From assembly GCF_001649575.2 (NCBI RefSeq), contig NC_051437.1, positions 20,900,469 through 20,964,468 of the forward strand: a stretch of DNA of 64,000 bases. The letters run 5' to 3'. The stretch comes from Kryptolebias marmoratus (lineage: Eukaryota > Chordata > Actinopteri > Cyprinodontiformes > Rivulidae). Positions 36,675 through 47,952 of this stretch are shown in pieces; position 1 is the first letter of the stretch, and every line of letters starts with the position of its first letter. The notes below the pieces were generated by a model. The model was not told the origin of the DNA. It worked only from the letters and a program-made list of their open reading frames with translations, and made no database searches. A program made the translations under genes and the position numbers.

Positions 36675-37240
36675 TGCCGCTGATTGGTTGGTCTTTCCTT
36701 GCCGATTCTTTGTCCAATCAGAACGCCTGAATTTTGTTGATACTCTAAGGGGGTTAAGAACAGCTGTGTACAAGCTGCACAACAGGGTCACTTCTAACCT
36801 GTGTTTTTTTACGGTACTTTGGAGGGAAACATATGCAGGTACGGACACTTTAATTAGCATTTTGTGCTCGTCAGGCAGCGCTTGTTGTGACCGCTGCGTT
36901 GGACGTTTAGTTTTAATTCTGGCACGAGCTAACTAGCTAGCATCGAAGCTAGCAAAAAAAAAATATGTTGACACCTAAAAAAAAACCTGGATTATTTGAC
37001 TTGACGTTTAAAGCCTCGTCGACGGACTTTCACAGCGGCTCCCCGTGTTTTGCGGACGGTTAAACGCCAGCATTCGCAAACCCCCGGTTGACCTTAAAAA
37101 GTGGACGAGCTAGCGCGGCAGCCTCCGTAGCCCAAAGCGTAATGTGACGACGTGTTGTGGGAGCTGTTAGCAATGGAGCAAGGACGGAGGCGCGTCACTG
37201 AACCGGGCGAAACGGATGCGCGTGAACGCAACATAGACCG
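36675..37240 (+). promoter_or_regulatory. prdm2 promoter / CpG-rich region with first exon
   Basis: CpG density rises sharply against AT-rich flanks, mainly at 37010-37210. Two CCAAT boxes in opposite orientation (ATTGG at 36683-36687 and CCAAT at 36714-36718) precede a candidate non-coding exon ending in a good donor, CAG|GTACGG, at 36838. It is the only promoter-like sequence upstream of the prdm2 coding exon. Exact start sites are not determined. Confidence 0.5.
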
Positions 37241-39125
37241 GGTTTTTTATTTAAAAAAATAAAATATACTTTTAATTAAAATAAAATAAAAAAGCACGTC
37301 TGTTGGAAATGTATTATGTGAGTAGCGGGTTTTATATAAGCCTGTTGCGGCGTGCATTGGTTTAAATAGAAAACTAAGAAGCGGTTTAAATAAATCAATA
37401 CTGTAGGCCCTAAATTGCGCTGACTCAAATAAATAACGATTCTGCTTTATTTTTGTGCAACAAGAATGCTTCAAAATATTGTCGCTGAAATAACAAGGAG
37501 GCAGTGTGTATAATATGAACTCAAAAGTCTTTATATGGCCTCTTGTGTTTTTGAAAGCTGCGCTATATGTAGATTAGTAATATATATTTTTATAAAAATG
37601 TTTTGAAGGCGTGCTTACAGATCTGATTATTAAGCAAATGAGTTTGATGTTGATGCCTTTTGTTTTGGAGCACATTTAATCGGTTTGCTAGCTTTTCTGC
37701 ATAACAAATCAGACACATGACAGGCCTGCCATTTTGTTTTAGCCAGCCAAGGATTTATGTCCAAATTAGCTAATTTACTGGAAGGCTTTATTATGTGGTT
37801 TTTTATGTTTCTTTCAGTAGCTGATTAGACATTTATTTCAAACCAAGCTGAGGTTTCTATGTGGATAGCAGGTGAGTTGAGAGTGGATTTATTCAGCTGA
37901 GAAGGGAATGTAATTAAAAGGTAAATAAGGTAATCATCAGACACATTACTAGAATTTGATGCACTCACATGAAGAAACAAGATTTTATTTGTATAAATGG
38001 TAGCATTGCAGCATCACAGTGAGTCACCTGGCAACCTAGACATCCTTGAGATTGATTTGCATAAACTCACAGCTCATTCAGGAACCAGATCATCCGAGAT
38101 ATTTTGCTACTTGCCTCATTTGCTTCAACACCACAGCTGTCTACTCCAATCAGATTTTGCTTTTCGTCATTCTGCAATGTCTTGTAATAATTAGGATCAA
38201 ATTTTAATAACAATTTTTGTTCTTTTTTCAACAGATAACCTGCATTTGTTCACCCCTGAACAAACAACTATTCTGCACTGAAGATTACAATGGTGAGCTA
38301 ATCCAAATAATGTTTTAACTGCATATTCAAAGACAGTTTTACTTATGATGTATGTAACATGAGAAGTATTTAAAGTGGTAAATTTATGCACACAATTTTT
38401 TAAAGTATTCTCTGGAATTTAATACATAAGTTTTTATATAAATCAACAAACATCTGTAACTCTATTCTCATTTGTTCCAGTTGTGTGGATTCTTCCAATA
38501 GTGATCATGTTGGAAAAACTGTATTTTCATCAGAACACAAAGTTCTTTATACATGATAAAAACCATCTTCTTCAGGTTGTTATGATGTTACAGTACAATA
38601 CAACATTAAAAAAGTAAAGTTTTGGGTGTTCTTTAGCCTGCTTACTACAGAATTAAATAGGATTACTTTTTCTCATTTGGATTGCTGAATGAAGACAATC
38701 ATTTACAAGGTTTGACAAAAACTTCTGTAACTAGGCTTTATTTACTTACAATTTGCTCTTCCATTCCTGGAAGGTTTTGTTGTTTTAATTGTTTGTTTTT
38801 CTGTTAGGGTACCTAGCTGCACCTACATTTATACCCGCAGCAGTATCATTTACTCTCTTGTTGCATCAGTTAGTGTAATTGTATCTTTTAAGGAATTTAT
38901 GATCTAAAGATATAATTTGCACAAGCTAAAAATACCGATTTAATTCAAAACCCCATAACTAAGATTTTAAAGCCAATGTAAACCTCAGTCTCTCAGCCAA
39001 CTAATTCTGTACACTTGCACTTACTGCTAGCTACTTTGATCAAGTTAATTTGGTGTAGTTCTTTCATGAGCATATGTGGTGTTGCTTTTTGCTAAATGTC
39101 AGTATTTGCTTGATTGATTTAACAG
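36839..39125 (+). other. prdm2 5' introns
   Basis: AT-rich sequence on both sides of the candidate exon at 38235-38292. No PR-domain coding exon is recognised. Confidence 0.45.
38235..38292 (+). other. prdm2: prdm2 candidate non-coding 5' exon
   Basis: 58 nt between the acceptor TTTTTTCAACAG (ends 38234) and the donor GTGAGC (starts 38293). It ends ...ACAATG, so splicing to 39126 creates ATG-GAG-TGA. Confidence 0.5.
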
Positions 39126-39190
39126 GAGTGAAAACTGCCAAAATCCTGTGACCGACATCATTCAGAAAGCCAGATACATCCTCAGTGAAG

Positions 39191-42100
39191 ATGGACGACT
39201 CGCCCCATTTGTGCATTTCTGAACTCGAAGACAGCGAGGATCTACAAGAACGACCAGACACAAGCTGTGAGCACATAAACCCTCCAAAACAAGATGCAGA
39301 AAGAGACTCTTTTCTGTGCCAGCACTGCAAGAGATGCTTTACCAGCAGACAAGGCTTGGAACAACACATGCACAGCCATGCTTTTATGAACAACGAGGCA
39401 CACGAGTACAAAAACAGCTCTTCAGGTTCAAACCTAATTCAGCTGCAGCGTGAGAAAATGAAGCCTGTGAATGCAGTAGATTCAGTCCAGCAGGTTCATA
39501 CTTTACCCTCCTCTAGCACTAATACTTCCACTTTGATGGGTGGAGATCACAGTGGTCAGCATCGTATGCCTGGAACATTGGAGGAGCGTCATGCTTTCAT
39601 GTACGCTGAGAAGATATTCACAGCAAATACCAACAACCAGCAGCATGAGTGCATTGTCCACGAGGATCCACTGGAGCTCACGCAGGATGAGCAAACCAAG
39701 CTGTCACAGGAGGGAATTTCACAGCCGTTACCCAGCGAAGCGTCGCAACATCAGACACAGCATGAGGAGAAATTGGCATCCACATCCACAAATGAAGGAG
39801 AATATGTAGAACAGTACATGCTAGACGTGCCTCACAATATTTCAGAGAATCTCAGCTTTTACATCGACGGAAAGATAGTGTCAACAAGCACAGTCAGTAA
39901 CTGTGAGGTGGCTGAGGTTCAGTCTGGAGCTTCACCTTTAGTTGGACTGGATGCCCTGATTGTAGACCCTGTCCAGATCAGTCAGGTTCTAAACACAGAT
40001 GCAGAAATATCTGGTCAACAGCAGGCCAAGAGAAGAACGACAACACCGCCTCTCTTACCACAAATTAAAACCGAACTGGAGTCTGAGGTGGTGGTGTCTT
40101 CATTCTCTTCATCACTTGTTTCTTCTTTAATAGAAAATCTGTTCCCTCAGAATTCAGAGTCTTCAGTTGTACAGAAAGAAAGAACAGTATTTCTGTCTCC
40201 AAAACTGAAGCAGCTCCTTGAGAAGCAGGAGGGTCTTAAACCAACACTCGCCCTCATCACAGATGGCCAGAACCCAGCGTCACCAGTTTCCCTCTCTGTT
40301 CTACCTTCTGGGACGGGACGGTTTAAGAGAAGAACCAGCTCTCCGACAGGCTTGACACAGCAAATGTTAACAACAAATGAAGAAACGTCAGAGCCGGATT
40401 CTGAAGAGTTTGGTTCTGGAAGTGGACGGCAGATTGAGGCGCAGCGTAGCTCACCTGTGCAACAATCGCTTGATGAAAACAATGATGCAACTCCATCTGT
40501 AGTCATGCCAGAAGTCAAACCTGTTCTGTCAGAAGGCTGGCCCCCTGTCACCGGTGGTAATTCTTGTAACCAAAAGCCTCTGGATCTTTCTAATACAGTC
40601 AAAAGAAATGACGATGGGGCATCAGGTGATGCTGTTCTGGATTTGAGTTTGCAAAGAAGGAGCCCAGCTGAATCTGAACTGACATTAAATTTAGTTTCAC
40701 AAGCAGGTTTGAAAGGAGAATCAAATACATGCATGGTGGAAAAGGCCTTAGTTAAAACTGGAGAACAAAAAATAAACCTGGGAAATCCTGTGACTCCCCT
40801 GGTTACAGACTTTACTCTTGTCACGGGTTCAGATGTTGTGGGCCCGCTGGAACATGTCACAGAGGGGCTTGTTTACGGACTTGCCATACCTCCGGGTACT
40901 CTGACTTCATCAGCTGGTTCGCTGACCCCTGTTGCCTTGGAGCCAGCTTCACCATGCACCATAGCATTCGCTTCTCCAGTTGCACACACCGTCCTTCCTA
41001 ATGCTCCCTCAGTAATTACAGTTTTGGCCCCACCTCCATCTATTTCCAGCCCTTCAAGCCAACCAATCCAAGTATTAACCCCAAATTTATCTCATGAGCC
41101 CTTGGTAATCTGTACAGAAAATGCACTAAATTCTTCAGATTGTGATTTAACTACTGCATTTGCTGCCACCAATCCTGCAAACATTATCACTCTCTCCCAG
41201 CCACTTGACCCGACTCTTAATCTGCCTGGCCATGTGTTTCTCACGGATCAGATTGCGCTCAATCCACCTGTGGTCGAATCCAGTCCTGTGTCACAAGTAC
41301 CTTTCCCACCAGCTGTAACCTTAAACGATTCCTTACTCAACATTGCCAGCAACACAGTGTTAATCGAGTGTACAATATCGCTGGAAGCCCCGGGAAGTGC
41401 TGTTCCTCCTGCAGTTACCTTACAAGAGAATGCCGCTGAGCCTCCAGCACCCGCCCAGATGGTTGTTAATCACTCAGAACAACAACAAATTGTATCTGTG
41501 CCCAGTCCTCAAACTGTGGATCACACTATTCTTCTGTCCTCCATCACAGAAGCTGTAGCTCTGTCCAATAACACTGATGCAATATCTGGTTCTCCTAATG
41601 CGGACGACTCAAATCCTGACCCAGAGTCTGTTGGTAGTACAGACCCGCCAGCCAAAAAAGATGAAGAAGCAGCTGACAGTCCTGTTTCCATGTCGGAAAT
41701 CCCTCCGACAACCTCACCTCCTCCTCCTCCTCTTGAGAAAGCCAATGAAGAATCATCAAACAATACAGAAAATGATCCGCAGCAGCAGACATTCACCAAA
41801 AACTTTATCTGCAATGTATGTGATAAGCTTTTCCATTCAATGAAGGAACTCGGACATCACGCAGTGGACCACGCTGATGAATGGCCCTACAAATGTGAGT
41901 TCTGCGTGCTGCTCTTTGGCAAGCCTTCTGATTTGCTCGACCATCGATCAAGCCTCCACGGTGTTGGAAAGACTTATGTTTGCAGTGCATGTACAAAAGA
42001 ATTTGTCTACCTTTGCAATCTGAAGCAGCATCAGGAGGAGCTGCATCCCGGCCAGCAGTGTTCATACACGGAGGAAGAAAAGGGAAAATTAAGACCTCAG

Positions 42101-43264
42101 AACTATAATAACTCAACTAAAGTGAACACAAATCCTTCAGTTCCCAAACCTCTTGAGGAACCCAAGAAACTGGCGAAAAAGGAAGAATGTGAAGTTTCCG
42201 TGACTGCTGATGAGCTGTTTACGACGATTAAGATCATGGCTTCAGATGGAAGTAAAATCAAGGGGCCTGATGTTCGTCTTGGCATAAACCAGCACTATCC
42301 CAGCTTCAAGCCGCCTCCTTTTCCTTATCATAACCGATCACCTGCTGGATCACTTGCTTCAGCAACAAACTTTACCACCCACAACATCCCACAAACCTTC
42401 AGCACAGCTATTCGATGCACCAAGTGTGGAAAAAGCTTTGATAATATGCCAGAGCTGCACAAACACATCTTGGCGTGTGCCAACGCAAGCGATAAAAGAC
42501 GATACACGCCTCGAAAAAACCCCATCCCTTTACGGCACTTCGCAAAAACTCAAAATGGAGTGCTTTCTACTACTAATTCTGCAAATGGGCTGAACAAAGT
42601 CAGTCAGGCAAGCAGGTCCAAACCAAGTCAAGAATCGCCAATTAAGCTTAAAATACTGAACAAACGGAAGAAAAAGTTAGTCCAAAGGGTCATGCCACAA
42701 AGAAGTAAGTCGGTCCCTTCATCGAATAAAATGTCACCCACGCAGGTGGCTGAGCCACAGGAAATCTTTGTGTGCCCACACTGCAGCAGGGAGTTCACAA
42801 TGCGCCGCAGCCGGACCAAACACGCCGCTGTCTGCCCCAAGAAACCAAAAGAAGTCAAGAAAAGGAAAGAAGGCGGAATATCTGTCACAAAAGAAAACGT
42901 CGGACACTTGCAGAGAGGGCTTTCTCATGTGAAGGAGAAGCAGCAGCAGCAATCATCTCCTCAGCATAACACAAGACTGCAGACGTCTATATCTGCAAAG
43001 AGGCCCGCCGTTCTGCCGGTGCAGACCGTCTTCTCAAGCAAGCGGAGTAAAATCATCATAAAAAAGGACAGGCAGCCGAAAGAGGAGTCGCCCACTCTTT
43101 CAGAAGTTCCCATTCGCACTTTCAACCCCTCCATGCGGCAGTACAGCAGAGTGCAGCATAGCATCAAAGGAGTTCCCATCAAAATCACCATAGTGAAGCC
43201 TCGGCAGAAGGACGAGCCACTTCCCACTCAGAGTCGAGAGGAGGCAACTGGAACGATGGCCTGA
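39191..43264 (+). CDS. prdm2: PRDM2/RIZ-type zinc-finger protein without PR domain, 1357 aa
   Basis: Nuclear C2H2 zinc-finger protein of the PRDM2 (RIZ) family, whose members act on chromatin and transcription. One uninterrupted exon begins after acceptor TTTAACAG (ends 39125). An in-frame TGA at 39149-39151 precedes ATG 39191, so this ATG is the start in this transcript. Zinc fingers: C43-H63; C874-H894; C902-H923; C931-H952; C1076-C1096 (C2HC type); C1195-C1215 (C2HC type). Motifs shared with human PRDM2 include ISENLSFYIDGKI (NISENLNYYIDGKI in human), RFKRRTSSP, LKQLL (LxxLL), PLDLS (CtBP-type) and VLDLSLQRR. PDVRLGINQHYPSFKPPPFP and NFTTHNIPQTFSTAIRCTKC are also shared. Human fingers 2 and 3, the acidic region and the PR domain have no counterpart. 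Human PRDM2 is 1718 aa. This looks like a RIZ2-like, reduced teleost paralog (perhaps prdm2b). Confidence 0.93.
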   Translation: MDDSPHLCISELEDSEDLQERPDTSCEHINPPKQDAERDSFLCQHCKRCFTSRQGLEQHMHSHAFMNNEAHEYKNSSSGSNLIQLQREKMKPVNAVDSVQQVHTLPSSSTNTSTLMGGDHSGQHRMPGTLEERHAFMYAEKIFTANTNNQQHECIVHEDPLELTQDEQTKLSQEGISQPLPSEASQHQTQHEEKLASTSTNEGEYVEQYMLDVPHNISENLSFYIDGKIVSTSTVSNCEVAEVQSGASPLVGLDALIVDPVQISQVLNTDAEISGQQQAKRRTTTPPLLPQIKTELESEVVVSSFSSSLVSSLIENLFPQNSESSVVQKERTVFLSPKLKQLLEKQEGLKPTLALITDGQNPASPVSLSVLPSGTGRFKRRTSSPTGLTQQMLTTNEETSEPDSEEFGSGSGRQIEAQRSSPVQQSLDENNDATPSVVMPEVKPVLSEGWPPVTGGNSCNQKPLDLSNTVKRNDDGASGDAVLDLSLQRRSPAESELTLNLVSQAGLKGESNTCMVEKALVKTGEQKINLGNPVTPLVTDFTLVTGSDVVGPLEHVTEGLVYGLAIPPGTLTSSAGSLTPVALEPASPCTIAFASPVAHTVLPNAPSVITVLAPPPSISSPSSQPIQVLTPNLSHEPLVICTENALNSSDCDLTTAFAATNPANIITLSQPLDPTLNLPGHVFLTDQIALNPPVVESSPVSQVPFPPAVTLNDSLLNIASNTVLIECTISLEAPGSAVPPAVTLQENAAEPPAPAQMVVNHSEQQQIVSVPSPQTVDHTILLSSITEAVALSNNTDAISGSPNADDSNPDPESVGSTDPPAKKDEEAADSPVSMSEIPPTTSPPPPPLEKANEESSNNTENDPQQQTFTKNFICNVCDKLFHSMKELGHHAVDHADEWPYKCEFCVLLFGKPSDLLDHRSSLHGVGKTYVCSACTKEFVYLCNLKQHQEELHPGQQCSYTEEEKGKLRPQNYNNSTKVNTNPSVPKPLEEPKKLAKKEECEVSVTADELFTTIKIMASDGSKIKGPDVRLGINQHYPSFKPPPFPYHNRSPAGSLASATNFTTHNIPQTFSTAIRCTKCGKSFDNMPELHKHILACANASDKRRYTPRKNPIPLRHFAKTQNGVLSTTNSANGLNKVSQASRSKPSQESPIKLKILNKRKKKLVQRVMPQRSKSVPSSNKMSPTQVAEPQEIFVCPHCSREFTMRRSRTKHAAVCPKKPKEVKKRKEGGISVTKENVGHLQRGLSHVKEKQQQQSSPQHNTRLQTSISAKRPAVLPVQTVFSSKRSKIIIKKDRQPKEESPTLSEVPIRTFNPSMRQYSRVQHSIKGVPIKITIVKPRQKDEPLPTQSREEATGTMA

Positions 43265-45430
43265 CAGCTCCATCAATCAACCTGGATAAGCAGGTAGACT
43301 AAATCCTTTAAAGTTACAATTATGAGCATAATGGTAAAATAAATGTTTTTCCAAAGGCAAGACAAGTACAATTATTATAAACAGAGTAGATGGTAATTGG
43401 CAGTTTTTACTTTAGTTAGGTGATCTAATGTAAACACTGATAAGATTGCAGCACAGCCATTTTTAAATCTCAAGGATAAAAAAATACAAATAAAGTAAGT
43501 ACCCAGATTACATTTCTGTCTTTCTCATCTTGTTTTCTTCTTTTTTGTTTGTTTGTTTTCAGGACTGCTGTAGGAACCTCTTATTCTGAAGGGATGAAAC
43601 TGGTAACTACACTGTAAACCCAGCGGACTTGTAGGCTACAATATACTGTACATTAAATTCAAGACTGATTAAAGAGAAGAAGAAAAAAAAAAGCTAGCAG
43701 TGAGTGAATGTGTACAGGTGGGTGAATGTCGTTTTAGTAACTTGACACTTTGAGAGTTTTTTTTTTTTTTTCCTTTGTTGTGTTAGCTCTATTTACGGCT
43801 TGGACTTGCACTTGAAGTTAATCTGACTGCTATAGGTTTGAAAAGACGTAGGAAGGACTGAGCAGCTCATTTCCTACTTGCGGGGTGGCTCAGAGAACAT
43901 GGCGGTCACTTTCTGGCATGCATTTGCACTTTGTTCTTATTTGTAGTTCTTTGTGGCCTTTTGGTTCAAACTCTTACTGCATGCTGTCTGTGAGCTTCTA
44001 CTGCAGCTGCACTGATTAAAGACGGATTATGTTGACGCAGTCAGGTCCTCAGCACAGAATCTGGTCATAAACCTTTGATTTGCTAACAGTAACTACTCTA
44101 AGCACATGGAAGGCATGTCTCACATACCAAAATAGAAATAAAGATAATGGTTTCTGAACTCACTGTCACAGAATCAAGGAGAAGTAACACCATGCTGCCC
44201 ATAAAGTTCCTGTTAAAAGTCCTGCCACGCATGGCATTATAATTTGTTGGTTAGCTACTGTAATGATGGAAAGTATATTTTCATGATTGTTATGAATGTG
44301 ACGTTTACTAAATTTAATGCTGCAGTATTTTCATTTTGCGTCGGCTGCCCCTGTATGATCTGTAGGTGCCATCAGATCATTCTGACATGGCTAAATTTAG
44401 CATGAAAGTGGTGAAAAATTGTAACATTTGTCAGCGTTTCTCAAACAAAACTCATTTTGATGCTTTAACTAAATAAAACCATAATTCTCTTAAAATAAAT
44501 TTGCAAATTTAACCAGATTTCTTACAAGTGGATGATTATTCACTCGATTTTGGCTTTACAGGCCACCGTAAATCAGCATTTCTCCGGTTGAGAAACCTGC
44601 ATTTGATGCATTTTGCACTACAAGCCCAAAGAAAAGTCCTGTGTTCAGTTCCTGTGAAGCTGGTTGCTCTGTCAGCAGAGCCAGTTACCGTCTGGACTCA
44701 CAGCATTTCATCTAAAGTCCAGCTTGTTTTGCTGCTTTTGTTTTGCACCTCCTCCTACAGATGCTCATTAAACCTTTAATTTGTGGTGTTTTATCCCCCC
44801 CCTCACACAGTGATTAGAAGTATAATCTGTCAGTACTTTTGTGTTGAAGTCTTTTTCATCTGTGTCATAAAAGCACTTCATTTGTGATTCTAGCTTCTGA
44901 CAGGGGTCTAAGTTTGATGAGAGATGTGTTCAGCCAACATCGGGGGTAATTTTTGTTGGGGAGGAAAATGTTCGTTGCACAGTGTCACAAATCATATATA
45001 GTATTTTTTTTGTTTTATTTAGTTTTTTAAGAACTAAATCGATTAAGAATTTGTGCTACACAGGGTAGTTTTTTTTTTTTTTGCTTTGAGATTGATTTAT
45101 TAATTTTGTCAAAAGAAAACTTGACAAGTGTCTGTATCCGTTGAATGGTACTACTATTGTTTTTGCCTTTTCAGCCCCTGCTGGTAATTTTCCTTTAGTT
45201 GACTGCAACATGTTGGATGTACAGGATGGACTGAGAGGCTGTTATTTAACTGTGAAAAGTGCTTGTAGCATTTCGAAGTGTAAATTGTCTCATGTATATT
45301 TATTAATAATTTAAAATCATGTTATCAGTCTTTGATTCTTCTGTATGATTTGCACTAAAAGATTTTTGTTTTGTTTCTTTTTTCAAGCAGATGTTAAAAA
45401 TAAATGGCGAATGTTAAAAGCACACGTGAC
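43265..45430 (+). other. prdm2: prdm2 3' UTR with probable intron
   Basis: A donor CAG|GTAGAC at 43293/43294 and an acceptor TTTTCAG ending at 43562 suggest a 269-bp intron 29 nt after the stop. The terminal exon would run to AATAAA at 45399-45404, followed by GT-rich sequence. Other AATAAA hexamers near 43339 and 44471 could give shorter ends. Confidence 0.5.
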
Positions 45431-46319
45431 ATTGGTGTGACGCTTTTGTTTGAAACTAATTCCTGTGTGCGCGTTCGTAAACTAAAAGGGTGATTGTCAT
45501 CATCTGTGCTGCTGCAGTCTTAAAACAGCCAGGTGGTGGCAGTCTCTTCCCACACTCGGAGCGGTGACAGGATGTACGACGGCATCACATCCACGCTGAC
45601 TCTGTTTGGGAAAATAAAACGGTGCTTCTGATTTCAGCTCGCTGCCACTGCGTTACATTCCCAACCTTTTGGTAAATGCAGAGTTTTATGCAGGAATATG
45701 TGAAGCTGCAGCCTGTAGCCTGATCTCCAGGAAACCAATGAATAATTACACAGCAGTTTCAAGATTGACTTTTTAAAAATCTTTTTCCTTCAGTGAAACT
45801 GCAAATGAAGGAGGACTGAGCTAACAGCACAAAAATTAAAATCTAAAAGATGACATGACCTTTAAGTTTGTATTCTAGATAAATGAGCTAATCAAATCAA
45901 AGCATGAATTTAATGGATGTATTAAATTTAATATAAAACTAAATAATAAAGAATCTTTTTGTATTTCTGCAACATAAATGATTTTAATCAAGGTCCTTGT
46001 GTAAAAAAGTAAGACTTTTTAAAAACATCTATTTCTCCTGTCTGGATTGCGTTCTCTGACCTTTGGACTCCCTGGAAACGTCCATAGGTATTTAACATTA
46101 ACTTGGATTTTGTTCGTCTCTGCTTGTTTTGGAACTGCACTCCCGGTCAAAGTAAAAACTCCTGTTTACAGAAAAAAAGTCAAGTCGGGTCAGATGTGGC
46201 AACCGAACCAGCGACCTTTTATACAATCTGCTCTTTGAACTCCAGCTCTGTCTGGATTTCCAGGCTGCCTCCCCATGTTGTAGTTTTTATTAGAATTTCT
46301 ATTTATCTTTGTATTAAAA

Positions 46320-46440
46320 AATTCCGTGCGTGTTTTCAGACTGTGGGAGGAACCGGGAATACCTGGAGGAAACCTACACGCCCACGGGGAGAACATGTAA
46401 ACCCCACACAGAAAGGTTTCACCTGAGATTTCGGGTTTTG
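46320..46440 (-). mobile_element. Degraded V-SINE core fragment
   Basis: On the + strand it reads ACTGTGGGAGGAACCGGGAA, CTGGAGGAAACCTACACG and GGGGAGAACATGTAAACCCC. This is the reverse complement of the GTTTGCATGTTCTCCCC-type core found at 25500-25745. Confidence 0.75.
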
Positions 46441-46570
46441 TGTTAGAAGTTTCAAGTTATTTACTATATTTAGGTTTCTGATCACATTTTTGTTCCTGGT
46501 TTTTAGATGGAGATTTCTTGTGTTAAACGTGTTCTGTGAGTTTCTTCACTGTATCCCTTACTGTCACATT

Positions 46571-46640
46571 TAATAAGATGATCTAAGTCTAAAACTCATG
46601 GAGAGGGTGATATGCATTCCTTCAAGGAAGACTAGGCTTT
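46571..46640 (+). repeat. Composite dispersed repeat, tail-only copy
   Basis: Shares GATGATCTAAGTCTAAAACT and GATATGCATTCCTTCAAGGA with the tails of the copies at 48780-49090 and 17826-18516. It lacks the head and modules. Confidence 0.75.
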
Positions 46641-47781
46641 TACTTATTTTCAGCATTTATTAAAAAATAACGAAGACTCAAGACTTGCATTAGTAGAATC
46701 ACTAAAACAATATACAAGTACATACTTAGAAACAGACTAAAAGTCATTCTGTGGGTGAGATTCTAACAGGAGGTGGATTGTAACTTATAACCCCTACAGT
46801 CAGATCTATCTGCCTCTAAATCATTTAAAATTGACTTGAAGTCCTTAAAATAATAAAGAAGTAGCATAAAGATGAAATAATTTTGAATCAGCACATTTAA
46901 ATGCGCTTTTAATTAGTTTGAAAACATTAACTTCTCACACAGTGAGTTATGGACGTTGGCCTGAAGGTAAGATGTGGGCCTTTAAATCCAGATTGTTACA
47001 CTTAAACTATTTATTACGCAGTTTTACTTTTTCATTATACCTTTCTGACAGTTTCAATGAGCAGAGCTCCCAATTTCATTAGTAAAGGCTTTCTCTTCTC
47101 TTCTTAGTAACAAACAGTTATTTGAGGGTTTATAGCTTTGAGGTCAACCCTCAAGGTTACGGTAGCCAACATTTATTCAAAGTATAGTTAACATTACTGA
47201 TAAAATGGTTATAGAGTCATTTGTACTGATTTGTCCCATAACTGTAACATTGCTGGCGTTTATATGGGTAACTTGACAACAAATCTTCATGTGATTTCAT
47301 CTATAAACTAAACACAAACCTGTCAGAAATGGACTTTTCACAATAATAAACAGTCAATATTAGTCTATTTAAATTTAATCTGAATGTGGATCTAACCCAC
47401 GCCCACACAAAATACAACATTTTTTTTCTTTCCTTTCTGCTGTGGCCAGGTTTATGTGCTGTTTGGTATCAGCACACTCTCTCAGTCAAATCATTAACTG
47501 CCTAAAAGTAATCTCTGCCTGAAAGTAATTATTCATCAACATGCAGCACAGTGAGCATAAATTTAATTGGAATTTTGGCAGCTACGCACAATCTTTTATT
47601 ACTATGGGCAAAAAAAAAAAAGTACACAGGCATCCAAGGGAAAGAGATTTTTTAATGATTCTTCAGTATTACGTAAAAGCCCTAAACGTGTCAGGGACGC
47701 TGACATATCGCTTTAATTGCTTCATCCCCCTTGTGTCATGGCTCCAGCCCGAGCTAGAACACAATGCAGATCCACACGACT

Positions 47782-47952
47782 CTGCAGCAACAGCAGCAGC
47801 AGCTACAGCTACAGCAGCAGCAGCTAGAGCAGCTGCAGTTACAGCAGCAGCAGCTACAGCAGCAGCTGCTACAGCTACAGCAGCAGCTGCTACAGCTACA
47901 GTAGCAGCAGCAGCTACAGCAGCTGCAGTTACAGCAGCAGCTACAGCAGCAG
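47782..47952 (+). repeat. CAG/CTA trinucleotide tract (Leu/Gln frame broken by TAG)
   Basis: 171 nt of CAG, CTA and CTG triplets. In the frame of ATG 47764 it reads as alternating Gln and Leu for 46 residues, until a TAG at 47902-47904 that is one change from CAG. The Leu/Gln frame then stays open to a consensus donor, CAG|GTGAGG, at 47952. The other frames read poly-Ala/Thr or Ser/Tyr. It may be a composite microsatellite or a relic of a Gln-rich exon. Confidence 0.85.

Noticed and set aside
31046..39125. Search for PR/SET-domain exons of prdm2
   Set aside because: No sequence resembling the conserved PRDM2 PR segments was recognised by eye; a homology search would be needed to exclude a diverged exon.
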